Source: JBCCGG01 sp039029395
GTDB lineage: Bacteria; Pseudomonadota; Alphaproteobacteria; Kiloniellales; JAKSDN01
Length of the DNA stretch: 64,000 nt
NCBI GenBank assembly: GCA_039029395.1
Contig: JBCCGG010000030.1
Coordinates: 1 to 64,000, forward strand
Direction: 5' to 3'
The position numbers and the translations under genes are program-made. This document shows, piece after piece, positions 8,611 to 17,326 of the stretch. How positions within the stretch are numbered: the first letter of the stretch is position 1; every line of letters begins with the position of its first letter. A model generated the notes under the pieces. The model saw only the letters and a list, made by a program, of their open reading frames with translations, did not search any database and had not been told where the DNA came from.

Positions 8611-9996
8611 ATGCCTGATGCCACAGGGTCTTGCCTGACCAGCCGCGCCACCGCGGCCACCTTGCCGATCACTCTTCTGACCAGCGAGGGGCTCGAGCGT
8701 TGGCTAAAGGGCCAATCCAAGGCAACTGCCCAATGGGTTACACGCAGCGGCTTTGGTGCCGCGCCGGGCAGTCACTGCCTGCTGCCCTCGGGTGACCGTG
8801 TCCTTGCCGGAGTCGACTGGAGCGAAGGGCTTTGGGCGACCGCCGGCCTGCCGGGCCGCCTGCCTGCCGTGCGCTACCGCATCGACAGCACGCTGACGGC
8901 CGACCAAGCCACCGACGCGGCGCTTGGCTGGGCGCTCGGCTGCTATGGCTTTACCCGCTATCGGAAGAACCCGCAGCGCTTTGCCACCTTGGTTTGGCCC
9001 AAGGAGGCGGACCGGGGCACGGTCGAGCGCACGGCGGGCGCGGTCGGCCTGGTGCGCGACCTGATCAACACGCCGGCCAGCGACATGGGGCCGGGCGAGC
9101 TGGCACAGGCGGCCCGGACCCTGGCCAAGGGTCACGGCGCCAAGATTTCTGTCGTGCAGGGCCCGCAGCTGCTCAAGCGAAACTATCCGGCCGTCCATGC
9201 GGTCGGTCGGGCGAGCAGCCGGGCGCCGCGCCTGATCGATCTCGCCTGGGGCAAGCGCGGCCCCCGGGTAACCTTGGTCGGCAAGGGCGTGTGCTTCGAT
9301 TCCGGCGGCCTCGACCTAAAGAGCGCGGCCGGCATGCGTCTGATGAAAAAGGACATGGGCGGGGCGGCCCACGTACTCGGCCTCGCCAGCATGGTGATGT
9401 CGGCCAAGCTACCGCTGCGCCTCAGGGTTTTGGTGCCGGCGGTAGAGAACAGCGTGTCAGGCGATGCCTTCCGGCCTGGCGACGTTTTGGCGACACGCAA
9501 GGGCCTGACGGTGGAGATCGGCAACACCGATGCCGAAGGGCGGCTCATCCTGTGCGACGCGCTCGCTGAGGCGGACCGTGAGACACCCGATCTCTTGATC
9601 GACTTCGCGACCCTGACCGGCGCCGCCCGGGTCGCGCTCGGCACCGAGCTGCCGGCGCTGTTCTGCAACCACGACGCCCTGGCCGGCGCCTTGCTGGAGC
9701 AGGGCCTGGCGCGCCAGGACGCGCTTTGGCGCCTGCCGCTCCACCGGCCTTACCGGCGGCTGCTGGACAGCAAGGTGGCCGACCTTAACAACGTCTCCGA
9801 GGGCGGCTACGGAGGCGCCATCACGGCGGCCTTGTTCCTCGCCGAGTTCGTCTCGCCGAAGACCCCCTGGGCACATATCGACCTAATGGCCTGGAACATT
9901 CGCTCCCAGCCCGGCCGGCCGGCCGGCGGCGAGGCCATGGGCCTACGCGCCGTCTACGGCGCGATCGAGCAACTGGCGCGCGATGGGCGCCTTTGA
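8611..9996 (+). CDS. Leucyl aminopeptidase family (M17) protein
   Basis: A 461-residue di-metal aminopeptidase that removes N-terminal residues from peptides in the cytosol. The metal-binding and catalytic segments VGKGVCFDSGGLDLK (near residue 223) and NTDAEGRL (near residue 304) are intact. The length is slightly below the ~500 of PepA and matches the shorter alphaproteobacterial M17 group. The ATG at 8611 follows AAGGAG at 8595-8600. It may be co-transcribed with the downstream oxygenase genes, since the gap is only 12 bases. Confidence 0.93.
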   Translation: MPDATGSCLTSRATAATLPITLLTSEGLERWLKGQSKATAQWVTRSGFGAAPGSHCLLPSGDRVLAGVDWSEGLWATAGLPGRLPAVRYRIDSTLTADQATDAALGWALGCYGFTRYRKNPQRFATLVWPKEADRGTVERTAGAVGLVRDLINTPASDMGPGELAQAARTLAKGHGAKISVVQGPQLLKRNYPAVHAVGRASSRAPRLIDLAWGKRGPRVTLVGKGVCFDSGGLDLKSAAGMRLMKKDMGGAAHVLGLASMVMSAKLPLRLRVLVPAVENSVSGDAFRPGDVLATRKGLTVEIGNTDAEGRLILCDALAEADRETPDLLIDFATLTGAARVALGTELPALFCNHDALAGALLEQGLARQDALWRLPLHRPYRRLLDSKVADLNNVSEGGYGGAITAALFLAEFVSPKTPWAHIDLMAWNIRSQPGRPAGGEAMGLRAVYGAIEQLARDGRL

Positions 9997-10008
9997 GCCG
10001 AGATCATC

Positions 10009-10695
10009 ATGGCCGATCTCATCAATATGTTTCCGCTCTCGGTCTTCAGGGACCGGCTCGAGGTCGATCCGGCCTACCGGGCGGAGCTGGTGGATCAAAT
10101 CCTCGCCATGGAGGGCAGCGAGCTGCTTAAACAGCCGGGCAAGGCCTGGACCGGGGACGTCAACGGCTTCGAGTTCCTGCACCGGCGCGAGTCTTTCAAG
10201 GCGCTGTTCGAAAGCTTCTCGGCGCCGCTCGCCGGCTACCTCTCGCGCCTGGCAATCGATCCCGCCAAGGTAGATCTCTACTACACCCGTGCCTGGGCGA
10301 CGATTGCCCGCCAGCGCGAGAACATCGCGCCCCATGTCCATCCCCAGTCCCAAATCAGCCTGGTCTATTACCTCAAAAAGCCTCCGGGCTCGGGTGGCCT
10401 GGTGTTTCTTGACGACGATCCGCCCAACGAGCTGACCGGCGGTCTCTTCAACAGCCAGATGTTCGACCGGAAGGTTCTGGTCAAGCGGGATATCGTCAAC
10501 ATGAAGCAAGGCATCCTGGATGCCCAGGAGGACGAGGTCGTGATCTTCCCCTCGAAGGTCCAGCACGCGACTCAAGGCAATAGCACCGGCGAGCCACGCC
10601 TTTCGATCGCCGCCGACATCGTGATCACCTTGAAGGAGCAGGTCAGCGTCGAGTTCCTGATGCCGAGCGTCGGCGAATGGGTCAAAGTCGGATGA
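10009..10695 (+). CDS. Putative 2OG-Fe(II) oxygenase (TIGR02466-like)
   Basis: A 228-residue protein resembling the TIGR02466 group of putative Fe(II)/2-oxoglutarate oxygenases. It shows PHVHPQSQISLVYYL, a first metal-ligand region, and later FPSKVQHATQGNSTGEPRLS, with the distal His and the Arg that would hold 2-oxoglutarate. There is no signal peptide. It overlaps the next gene by ATGA (10692-10695), so the two are translationally coupled. The substrate is unknown. Coupling to a second oxygenase and an amidase suggests sequential steps on one small molecule or peptide. Confidence 0.75.
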   Translation: MADLINMFPLSVFRDRLEVDPAYRAELVDQILAMEGSELLKQPGKAWTGDVNGFEFLHRRESFKALFESFSAPLAGYLSRLAIDPAKVDLYYTRAWATIARQRENIAPHVHPQSQISLVYYLKKPPGSGGLVFLDDDPPNELTGGLFNSQMFDRKVLVKRDIVNMKQGILDAQEDEVVIFPSKVQHATQGNSTGEPRLSIAADIVITLKEQVSVEFLMPSVGEWVKVG

Positions 10696-11417
10696 CGGCC
10701 GGGCGGCCGTCGGTGCGTCCGGTACCCTCGGACCAGGTCTCGGTCGGCGAGCTGGTCCAGGAGTTCCGGGTGCTCGGCTTTACGGTGATTGAGGGAGTCC
10801 TGAGGCTGGCGTCATGCCAGCGCACCCGCGCCTTCGTCGAGCGCGAGATTGGCCGGGGCCCAGGTCAGCGCCCCTTCGGCAATATTCACGAGCCGCAAAA
10901 CCGCTACGATACGCCCTTTGCGGTCGACGGCCTGCCACGGGAGATCCTGCGCGAGGCCTGCCGCCATCCCAAGCTGGCGGGCGTGCTGCGCGGGCTTTTG
11001 AGCGACGAGGCCTCGCTCGAGGAGTTGTCGGCCCTGACTTCCTATCCGGGCGCAGAGCCCCAACGCCTGCACGCTGACACCGATTACAGGCCGAGCGATG
11101 CGCTCCTGATCTCGGTCTTCGTTGCGCTTGACGATCTGGATGAGACCATGGGTCCGCTCGAGGCGGTGCAGCAATCGTCGCGCGGCCGGGGGACCAGCGA
11201 GCGCTCCCTGGCGACCCGCATGACCTTGGCCAGTGGTGACGCGGTGCTTTTGGACTCCACCACAGTGCATCGGGGCGGCGCCAACAACTCGGCCGACAAA
11301 CCGCGCCCGGTGTTCTATTTCTCCTTCTTGGATTCAGACGGCGCGCGGCCGCAGGGGGCAACCTACTCGATCATCAAGCGGCCGGGCGAGGTCGTCACCT
11401 TGGGAGATTTCCTGTGA
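10692..11417 (+). CDS. Phytanoyl-CoA dioxygenase (PhyH)-family oxygenase
   Basis: A 241-residue Fe(II)/2-oxoglutarate-dependent oxygenase. The metal triad is visible as QRLHADTDY (His-X-Asp) and the distal STTVHRGGANNS, and a downstream Arg in DKPRPVF would bind the co-substrate. The start ATG lies inside the stop of the preceding gene (ATGA), and its own stop overlaps the GTG of the amidase (GTGA at 11414-11417). All three products are therefore probably made together. The hydroxylation substrate cannot be told from sequence. Confidence 0.85.
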   Translation: MTAGRPSVRPVPSDQVSVGELVQEFRVLGFTVIEGVLRLASCQRTRAFVEREIGRGPGQRPFGNIHEPQNRYDTPFAVDGLPREILREACRHPKLAGVLRGLLSDEASLEELSALTSYPGAEPQRLHADTDYRPSDALLISVFVALDDLDETMGPLEAVQQSSRGRGTSERSLATRMTLASGDAVLLDSTTVHRGGANNSADKPRPVFYFSFLDSDGARPQGATYSIIKRPGEVVTLGDFL

Positions 11418-12826
11418 GCGACCAAGAGCTTGTCTTCCGCTCAGCGGCGGAGTTGGCAGACCTGGTGCGCCGGCGGGAGGTCTCGCCAGTTGCCGTGGTC
11501 GAGGCCGCCCTATCACGCATTGAGGAGGTCAACCCGGCGCTGAACTGCTTTTGCTTTATCTACCCCGAAGAGGCGCTGGAGGCCGCCCGAGCGGCCGAGC
11601 GGGCGGTCCTGGCCGGCGAAGATTTGGGGCCCTTGCATGGGGTGCCGGTCGCGGTCAAGGACCTGACGCCGACCAAGGGCAAGCGCACCACTTTGGGTTC
11701 CCACGTCTTCGAGCAGTGGGTGCCGGAGCACGACGCGGTTGTAGTCGAGCGCCTGGCGGCGGCCGGCGCGATCCTGGTCGGCAAGACCACCACGCCGGAG
11801 TTCGCCCATGCCGGCTTCACCCAGTCGCCGCTGTGGGGCGTCACGCGCAATCCCTGGAACCCGGCAATGAGCCCGGGTGGCTCCTCGGGCGGCTCGGGCG
11901 CGGCGGTGGCCAGCGGATGCGTGCCGCTTGCCGAGGGCACCGACATGGGCGGCTCGGTACGCACGCCGGCCGCCGAATGCTGCCTGGTCGGCCTCAAGCC
12001 GAGCTTGGGCCGCATCCCAATGGATATCCTGCCCAGCCTGTTCGACAACATTTCCCACTTCGGCCCGCTTGCGCGCACGGTTGGCGACGCCGCCCTGTTC
12101 CTGGCCGCCACCCATGGACCGGACGACAGGGACATTTCCTCTCTGCCCGGGCCACTGGAACTGAGCGGGCCTTTGGAGCGGCCCTTGAACGGTCGCCGTT
12201 TGGCGCTTTCGGTCGATTTGGGCTGCTACCGGGTCCATCCGGAGATCGAGGCCAACCTGCGCGCTGCGGTCGCGGACCTGGCCGAGGCCGGCGTTGAAGT
12301 TGAGGAGGTCGCCCTGCCATGGAGCGCCGAGCTTGACCGTGCCTGGACCAAGATCTGGGGCGTCTTCATGGCGGCTTACTTCGGCGAGCACCTGGAGGCC
12401 TGGCGCGGTAGGATGGATCCGGATGTGGTCACCCTGATCGAGGCCGGCCGAGCCATGAGCGCGGTGGACTACAAGCGCCTGGAGATCCTGCGCTCCGAGC
12501 AGTGGCGCCAGCTCGCGCCGATCCTGGCCGAGTATGACGCGCTGATCACGCCGACCATGGCCCAACCCACGGTGCCGGTCGAGCGCAAGGGGCAGGAGCG
12601 CTCGGAATTTGACGAAGAAGGCCGCTACACCACCCGCTTCATGACCGAGCCATTCAATCTGGTCGGCCAATGCCCGGTGCTTTCGGTGCCGACCGGTTTT
12701 ACCAAGGAGGGTCTGCCAACCGCGCTCTCGATCTGCGGCCGGCGCTACGATGAGCCAACCGTGCTCGCGATCGGCGCCGCGCTGGAGCGCCTGAGGCCCT
12801 GGGCGGACAGGCGGCCAAGTCTATAG
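11414..12826 (+). CDS. Amidase signature-family hydrolase
   Basis: A 470-residue amidase with the full Ser-cisSer-Lys triad. Lys82 lies in AVKDLTPTKGK, the cis-Ser is at about 157 in SPGGSSGGSGAA, and the nucleophile Ser181 is in DMGGSVRTPAA. The family hydrolyses carboxamides, and some members act on aryl-acyl amides or amidated peptides. The GTG start overlaps the stop of the PhyH gene. It is the last member of a coupled oxygenase-oxygenase-amidase set. Annotation as GatA is unlikely because there are no gatB or gatC genes nearby. Confidence 0.93.
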   Translation: MSDQELVFRSAAELADLVRRREVSPVAVVEAALSRIEEVNPALNCFCFIYPEEALEAARAAERAVLAGEDLGPLHGVPVAVKDLTPTKGKRTTLGSHVFEQWVPEHDAVVVERLAAAGAILVGKTTTPEFAHAGFTQSPLWGVTRNPWNPAMSPGGSSGGSGAAVASGCVPLAEGTDMGGSVRTPAAECCLVGLKPSLGRIPMDILPSLFDNISHFGPLARTVGDAALFLAATHGPDDRDISSLPGPLELSGPLERPLNGRRLALSVDLGCYRVHPEIEANLRAAVADLAEAGVEVEEVALPWSAELDRAWTKIWGVFMAAYFGEHLEAWRGRMDPDVVTLIEAGRAMSAVDYKRLEILRSEQWRQLAPILAEYDALITPTMAQPTVPVERKGQERSEFDEEGRYTTRFMTEPFNLVGQCPVLSVPTGFTKEGLPTALSICGRRYDEPTVLAIGAALERLRPWADRRPSL

Positions 12827-12903
12827 ATCAAGGGTTTCTTCATGCCTTTGAATGCGTGATAGACTGATCGCGTCGGCAGATCAGGACAACAAGGCGACAG
12901 AAC

Positions 12904-13911
12904 GTGCGCACGGAAGTCTCCATCACCATCGACACCGAGTTCTCGATCGCGGGCGCCTTCGACGACCCGGCCAACCGCAAACCGGTCGGCGAAGAGCAGG
13001 TGACCTGCCAAATCGACGGCCAAGAGCACGGGCTGGGCTTCCTGCTGGAGACCTTCACGCGCTACGGCACGCAGGCGACCTTCTTCGTCGAGGCGCTCAA
13101 CACGGCCTACTTCGGCGATGGACCGATGGGGGCACAGGTCGAGCGGATAATCTCCGCCGGCCAGGACGCGCAGCTCCATGTCCACCCTTGCTGGGCGGCG
13201 TTTCGTCACAGCGATTGGGCCGAGCGGGTCAAACGCGATGTGCCCAGCGACCGCTGCGACGGGCGCCAAGTCGAAGAGCTGGAGGAGTTGATCGGCCTCG
13301 GCCTCGCGGCCTTCGAACGCTGGGGCGCGCCCCGGCCGATCGCCCTGCGCACCGGCAATCTACAAGCCGACCGGGCGGTCTACCAGGCCATGGCGCGCCA
13401 GGGGCTCAAGCTGGCCTCCAACCTGGGTGTCGCCTATCAGCCGCCGGCCGATCCTACGCTCGATCTCTCGGGCGGGCGCCATTGGATCGACGGCGTGCTC
13501 GAGTTGCCGATTCTGAGCTACACCCAGCTCGCCCTTGGCGGCCGGCGCTGGCGCCGGCTCTTGGCGATTACCGCCAGCTCGTGGCGCGAGATCGAGGCCT
13601 TGCTGTGGCAGGCCCGGGCCCAGGGGATCTCGCCGATTGTGGTGATCACCCATCCCTTCGAGTTCATCACGGGCGGCCGGACGGCCGGCGACAAGCGCCA
13701 GCCCAACCGGATCAACAAGGCCCGCCTGGAGCGCCTCTGCCGCTTTCTTTCTGAGCACCCCGAGGACTTCACTTCGGCCAGCTTCGGTCAGGCCGGCCCA
13801 GCCTGGCTCGAGGCCGCGCCGCTGGACCAGCCAAATCTCACCGCACCGCTGCTGCCGGTGCTCGGCCGCATGGTCGAGAACAAGGCCAACGACCTGGTGC
13901 CCGCGCTCTAA
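12904..13911 (+). CDS. Polysaccharide deacetylase-family protein
   Basis: A 335-residue NodB-fold protein. The N-terminus SITIDTEFSI carries the catalytic Asp motif, and QLHVHPCWAAF holds the His metal ligands. ALRTGNLQADR and VVITHPFEF fit the later motifs of the long WalW-like deacetylases. Start at GTG 12904. No membrane anchor is visible, so it may act on a cytosolic sugar intermediate. It stands alone, with 77 bases after the amidase gene. Confidence 0.78.
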   Translation: MRTEVSITIDTEFSIAGAFDDPANRKPVGEEQVTCQIDGQEHGLGFLLETFTRYGTQATFFVEALNTAYFGDGPMGAQVERIISAGQDAQLHVHPCWAAFRHSDWAERVKRDVPSDRCDGRQVEELEELIGLGLAAFERWGAPRPIALRTGNLQADRAVYQAMARQGLKLASNLGVAYQPPADPTLDLSGGRHWIDGVLELPILSYTQLALGGRRWRRLLAITASSWREIEALLWQARAQGISPIVVITHPFEFITGGRTAGDKRQPNRINKARLERLCRFLSEHPEDFTSASFGQAGPAWLEAAPLDQPNLTAPLLPVLGRMVENKANDLVPAL

Positions 13912-14005
13912 GGCTTCCGACCTCTTGATCGCGCTGACGGAATGAGGTTTGTTAGGCCCTTAAGGCTTCATGATTGAGACATCACCAGAGGATGAGGGGA
14001 GATAC

Positions 14006-14380
14006 ATGTCCAGGATCATCGTTAGCATTGGACTAGCCGCTGTGCTTGCGCTCGGGGCGGCCTCGATCACGCCCAGCCTGGCTCAAGTCAATCCCTTCGA
14101 GGACCAGCTCTCCGACCTCAGTGCCGAGGATCGGGACAAGTTGATGCGGGCCGCGCTCGCGCTCTACGATGATCCGGACAAGCCAATCGGCACGGTCGAT
14201 CGCTGGGAAAACACCATCAGCGGCAACTCGGGCGCGGTCAAGCTGCTCGGCCGGTTCGAGCATCAGGGCCTGCCATGCGTCACCTTGCAGCACCGCCTCG
14301 ATATCGCCACGAAGCAGGATCCCCAGTTCTATGTGATCAATCGCTGCAAAGCCAAAGACGGCGATTGGAAGATCCTCTAG
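14006..14380 (+). CDS. Small exported protein, surface-antigen-like C-terminal domain
   Basis: A 124-residue exported protein. A GAGGGGAG ribosome site precedes the ATG at 14006, and the signal peptide SRIIVSIGLAAVLALGAAS ends near PSLA. The mature part has RWENTISGNSGAVKLLG, QGLPCVTLQHRL and FYVINRCKAKDGDWKI. This W-N-SG-x-G-V pattern plus two Cys resembles the C-terminal domain of RT0821/Lpp0805-type outer-membrane antigens, which is a weak but recurring match. The function of that domain is not known. Confidence 0.7.
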   Translation: MSRIIVSIGLAAVLALGAASITPSLAQVNPFEDQLSDLSAEDRDKLMRAALALYDDPDKPIGTVDRWENTISGNSGAVKLLGRFEHQGLPCVTLQHRLDIATKQDPQFYVINRCKAKDGDWKIL

Positions 14381-14399
14381 GGATTAGTGAGTTGACTTC

Positions 14400-14421
14400 G
14401 GCACCGTCCCAGGACGGTGCC
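14400..14421 (+). terminator. Perfect stem-loop between two genes
   Basis: GGCACCGTC-CCAG-GACGGTGCC forms a 9-bp perfect stem with a 4-base loop, 20 bases after the stop of the 14006 gene. It is followed by G-rich sequence, not a U-run, so it is a weak intrinsic terminator at best. It may instead stabilise the 3' end of the upstream mRNA. Confidence 0.45.
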
Positions 14422-14480
14422 GGGGGTGCTGGGCGGTCCATTAGATCGCCAAGACCAAAGCGCTTCGAGGGGGCGTAAGC

Positions 14481-15626
14481 GTGCCGGACGGCTGGCTCCA
14501 AGATTTCGACAAATTCTGGACCATCGTGGTTGAGGTTTGGAACTACGGCGTTCTGGGCATCAGCCTGGGGCGCCTGATCACCGCGGCCGCCATTCTGATC
14601 GTCTTCCTGGTAACCCGCAGGCTGTTCATCCGGGTGGTCATGCGGCGCATTAAGCGCTGGGCGGAGAAGACCCGTACCGACATCGACAACAAGATCATCA
14701 CGGCGCTGGAGCAGCCGCTCGGTCTGATCCCCGTGGGTCTTGGCGTGTTTTTCGCCGCCGAATTCCTGGAGCTCGACGGCACGCTCCAGGTGATCGCCGA
14801 TCACATCGTCAAATCGCTGATCATCATCGCGATTTTCTGGGCCTTCTACCGATTGGTCGAGCCCTTGAGCTTCCTGCTCAAGGGGCTGGAGCGCATGTTC
14901 AGCCGCGAGATGATCGAGTGGCTGGTCAAGGCGATCAAGTTCGCCTTCGTGTTCATCGGCGCGGCGGCGGTGCTGGAGACTTGGGGCATTCAGGTGGCAC
15001 CGCTCCTGGCCGGCCTCGGCATCTTTGGCGTGGCGGTCGCGCTGGGCGCGCAGGACCTTTTCAAGAATCTCATTGCCGGCCTGCTGATACTGGCGGAAAA
15101 GCGCTTCGGCAACGGCGACTGGATCAAGGTCGACGGCATCGTCGAGGGCACGGTCGAGAAGATCGGCTTCCGCTCGACCCGTATCCGGCGCTTCGACATG
15201 GCGCCGGTCCAGGTGCCCAATTCCAAGCTGTCGGACGAGGCGGTCACAAATTTCTCGAGCATGACCTACCGGCGGATCTATTGGACGATCGGCGTCGAGT
15301 ACCGCACCTCGGTCGACCAACTGCGCCAGATCCGCGACCAGATCGAGGCCTACGTTACCGAGGGCGACACCTTCGTCGACCCGGCGGTCGCCTCGACCTT
15401 CGTGCGCATCGATGCCTTCAGCGATTCGGCGATCGACATCATGCTCTACTGCTTCACGGTCACCACCAACTGGGGCGAGTGGCTGCAGATCAAGGAAGAG
15501 CTGGCCTACAAGATCAAGGAGATCGTCGAGGGCGCCGGCACCGGCTTCGCCTTCCCGAGCCGGTCGCTCTACGTCGAGACTTTGCCTGGTGATCAGCCCG
15601 AGATCTTCGTGCCGCCCGAGAGTTAA
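14481..15626 (+). CDS. MscS-family mechanosensitive channel
   Basis: A 381-residue small-conductance mechanosensitive channel. N-terminal hydrophobic helices span about 20-50, 80-105 and 110-135. The pore helix region APLLAGLGIFGVAVALGAQD is followed by the beta domain with LAEKRFGNGDWIKVDGIVEG and then a C-terminal alpha/beta domain. Such channels release solutes on hypo-osmotic shock. Start is GTG at 14481 after a G-rich ribosome site. The stop overlaps that of the convergent small lipoprotein gene by 4 bases. Confidence 0.93.
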   Translation: MPDGWLQDFDKFWTIVVEVWNYGVLGISLGRLITAAAILIVFLVTRRLFIRVVMRRIKRWAEKTRTDIDNKIITALEQPLGLIPVGLGVFFAAEFLELDGTLQVIADHIVKSLIIIAIFWAFYRLVEPLSFLLKGLERMFSREMIEWLVKAIKFAFVFIGAAAVLETWGIQVAPLLAGLGIFGVAVALGAQDLFKNLIAGLLILAEKRFGNGDWIKVDGIVEGTVEKIGFRSTRIRRFDMAPVQVPNSKLSDEAVTNFSSMTYRRIYWTIGVEYRTSVDQLRQIRDQIEAYVTEGDTFVDPAVASTFVRIDAFSDSAIDIMLYCFTVTTNWGEWLQIKEELAYKIKEIVEGAGTGFAFPSRSLYVETLPGDQPEIFVPPES

Positions 15627-15838
15627 CGGCTGCGGTAGGATTTGCCTCGGGTGAAGGAGAAATCGATCAGCTCGCGGCCCCTCAAGTCCTTGACGCAACG
15701 GTTGTAGCTGGAGCTGCCTGGAGCCAGGCCCCGACTCTCGCAGTCGCTGTAGTAGGCCGAGGAGGTGTAACTGCCGCCCGAGCAGGCGCCCAGCAGCACA
15801 AGAAGTGCCGATAACCCAACAGCCGGAAACACCCGCAT
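15623..15838 (-). CDS. Small lipoprotein
   Basis: A 71-residue predicted lipoprotein. MRVFPAVGLSALLVLLGACSGG gives a lipobox LGAC with the lipidated Cys at residue 19. The mature chain is short and rich in Ser, Tyr and Arg, with two further Cys. The ATG at 15838 is used because it places the signal sequence at the N-terminus; the longer open frame adds 42 residues with no plausible role. Function unknown. Confidence 0.65.
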   Translation of the reverse strand: MRVFPAVGLSALLVLLGACSGGSYTSSAYYSDCESRGLAPGSSSYNRCVKDLRGRELIDFSFTRGKSYRSR

Positions 15839-15952
15839 CTTCCATCCTCGATCAAATTTGCTACACGCCAGACCCAATAGATGGTTCGCGCGTTGACAGG
15901 TTTCGACCCCTCCTGCCACGATGGGCTGGCTGAAAACAAGGTGGATCTGCGC

Positions 15953-16333
15953 GTGGAACGACACTTTTGGAGCTATTTCGGGGTCATTGCCCTAGGCCTG
16001 GCGCTCTCGGCCTGTGCTGAGGACCGCAAGGACAAGGTGGCCAACCCGGCTTCGGCCAATTGCGTGGAGCAGGGCGGCACCCTGGAGATCGAGAGCCGTG
16101 GCGATGGCGGCCAGTACGGCATTTGCCACCTGGCCGATGGAAGAGCCTGCGAGGAATGGGCGCTAATGCGCGGGCAATGTCCCAAAGACGGTGCCGACAT
16201 CGCCGGCATCACAGATGTACAGGCGCGCTACTGTGTGCTTCAAGGCGGCCAGCTTGTGCTGGACAAGGCTGAGTGCCGGCTGCCCGACGGCAAGCAGTGC
16301 AGCCTCGGCGCGCTCTACGGCGGCACATGTTAG
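15953..16333 (+). CDS. Lipoprotein with two DUF333 units
   Basis: A 126-residue predicted lipoprotein starting at GTG 15953, after AAGGTGG with a 9-base gap. The lipobox is LSAC with Cys21. The mature part has two DUF333-type units: CVEQGGTLEIES with GICHLADGRACEEWALMRGQC, then CVLQGGQLVLDKAECRLPDGKQCSLGALYGGTC. DUF333 proteins are small periplasmic lipoproteins sometimes labelled putative hemolysin without experimental support. The last 7 bases overlap the next gene, so the two form an operon. Confidence 0.78.
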   Translation: MERHFWSYFGVIALGLALSACAEDRKDKVANPASANCVEQGGTLEIESRGDGGQYGICHLADGRACEEWALMRGQCPKDGADIAGITDVQARYCVLQGGQLVLDKAECRLPDGKQCSLGALYGGTC

Positions 16334-16881
16334 GCCGGGCGCTTCTGTTTCTGGCCCTGTTGGCCTGCGCCGGTGCGGCCCAGGCCGGGCCCTCGAAGAT
16401 CGAGGCCAAGGCCTATGGCAAGGTGCCCACGTCGGGGCCCATCCGGGTCGAGACCCTGCAGCAAGGCGCGCTCGCCGACTGGGTCGCAGAGCACTTCAAG
16501 AAGGACCTGGCCGCCAAGGGTTATACGATTGACGATCAGGCGCCACTCTACTTGCGCTTTCAGACCACGATCCGAAAGAACACCCACGAGCACGGGGTGC
16601 TCGAGCTCGATTGGGGCGACGGCCTGGGCTACGACGACCGCTTCGAGCTCGGTCCGCGCTACGGCGCGCCGCTGATCGTCCCGGCCGAGGAGGCTGACTG
16701 GCGGGTCGGCGACATGGTCTACGTCTTGCACGCCGAGATCGCCGAGGCTGGCCAGGCGCCGCTCTGGGTCGGAGAATTGCACCGGGAGGGACAGTTCAAC
16801 GACCACTTGAAGATCGAGGTGAGGATCACCCGCCAGCTGGTGGACACGATCGGTCAAACCTTGATGAGGGAGCAGCAGTAG
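16327..16881 (+). CDS. Exported protein of unknown function
   Basis: A 184-residue protein with signal peptide LGRALLFLALLACAGAAQAG, probably cut after AQA. I do not recognise the mature domain. It contains LADWVAEHFKKDLAAKGYTI and LRFQTTIRKNT, a charged alpha/beta pattern similar in style to DUF4136-like lipoproteins, but without a clear match. The ATG at 16327 overlaps the end of the DUF333 gene by 7 bases, so co-expression is likely. Confidence 0.65.
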   Translation: MLGRALLFLALLACAGAAQAGPSKIEAKAYGKVPTSGPIRVETLQQGALADWVAEHFKKDLAAKGYTIDDQAPLYLRFQTTIRKNTHEHGVLELDWGDGLGYDDRFELGPRYGAPLIVPAEEADWRVGDMVYVLHAEIAEAGQAPLWVGELHREGQFNDHLKIEVRITRQLVDTIGQTLMREQQ

Positions 16882-16959
16882 GACCGGACACCCTGTTGTC
16901 TCGGGTCCCCGGAAGGGGATAGTCTGGGCCCAGATTGCGTGAGTATGAAGGAGAATGCG

Positions 16960-17301
16960 ATGCGCTGGCTCGTCTTGGTGGTGGTAGGTGTCATGCTGTC
17001 GGCCGTGCCGGCCCGCGCCGATGTCATGAACGGCAAGGAGCTCCAGGGGTTCTGTATGCCTCACCAGGCCAGCAACTTCGATATGGGCACCTGTCTCGGC
17101 TACATCACCGGCATCGCGGACGCCATTCACCGCTCGACGGTCGATATCTACGGCTGGCGCGTGTGCATGGGCGACGAGGTCACGGTCGAGCGCATGCACG
17201 ACGCGGTGATCAACTTTCTTAATGCCAACCCGCAGTATCTGGACCTGGACGCCGACTCCCTGGTGGCGCGGGCGCTCTCCGACGCTTTTCCCTGCACCTA
17301 A
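16960..17301 (+). CDS. Rap1a/Tai-family immunity-like protein
   Basis: A 113-residue periplasmic protein. The ATG at 16960 follows AAGGAG at 16948-16953. A signal peptide (RWLVLVVVGVMLSAVPARA) precedes the Rap1a/Tai domain, seen as GKELQGFC, TCLGYITGIADAI, CMGDEVTVERMHDAVINFL and ARALSDAFPC. The four Cys would form two disulphides. Known Rap1a and Tai4 proteins neutralise peptidoglycan-cleaving type VI effectors (Ssp1, Tae4). No effector or T6SS gene is in the window, so this is an orphan of the fold. Confidence 0.8.
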   Translation: MRWLVLVVVGVMLSAVPARADVMNGKELQGFCMPHQASNFDMGTCLGYITGIADAIHRSTVDIYGWRVCMGDEVTVERMHDAVINFLNANPQYLDLDADSLVARALSDAFPCT

Positions 17302-17326
17302 GGCGGCGCGCCGCACCGGCGCGCCC

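Noticed and set aside
14337..15845. A 502-codon antisense open frame opposite the MscS channel gene
   Set aside because: Its translation has low-complexity Arg/Asp/Gln-rich composition with no family motif, and it mirrors a strongly supported plus-strand gene. GC-rich codon structure produces such antisense frames throughout this window.
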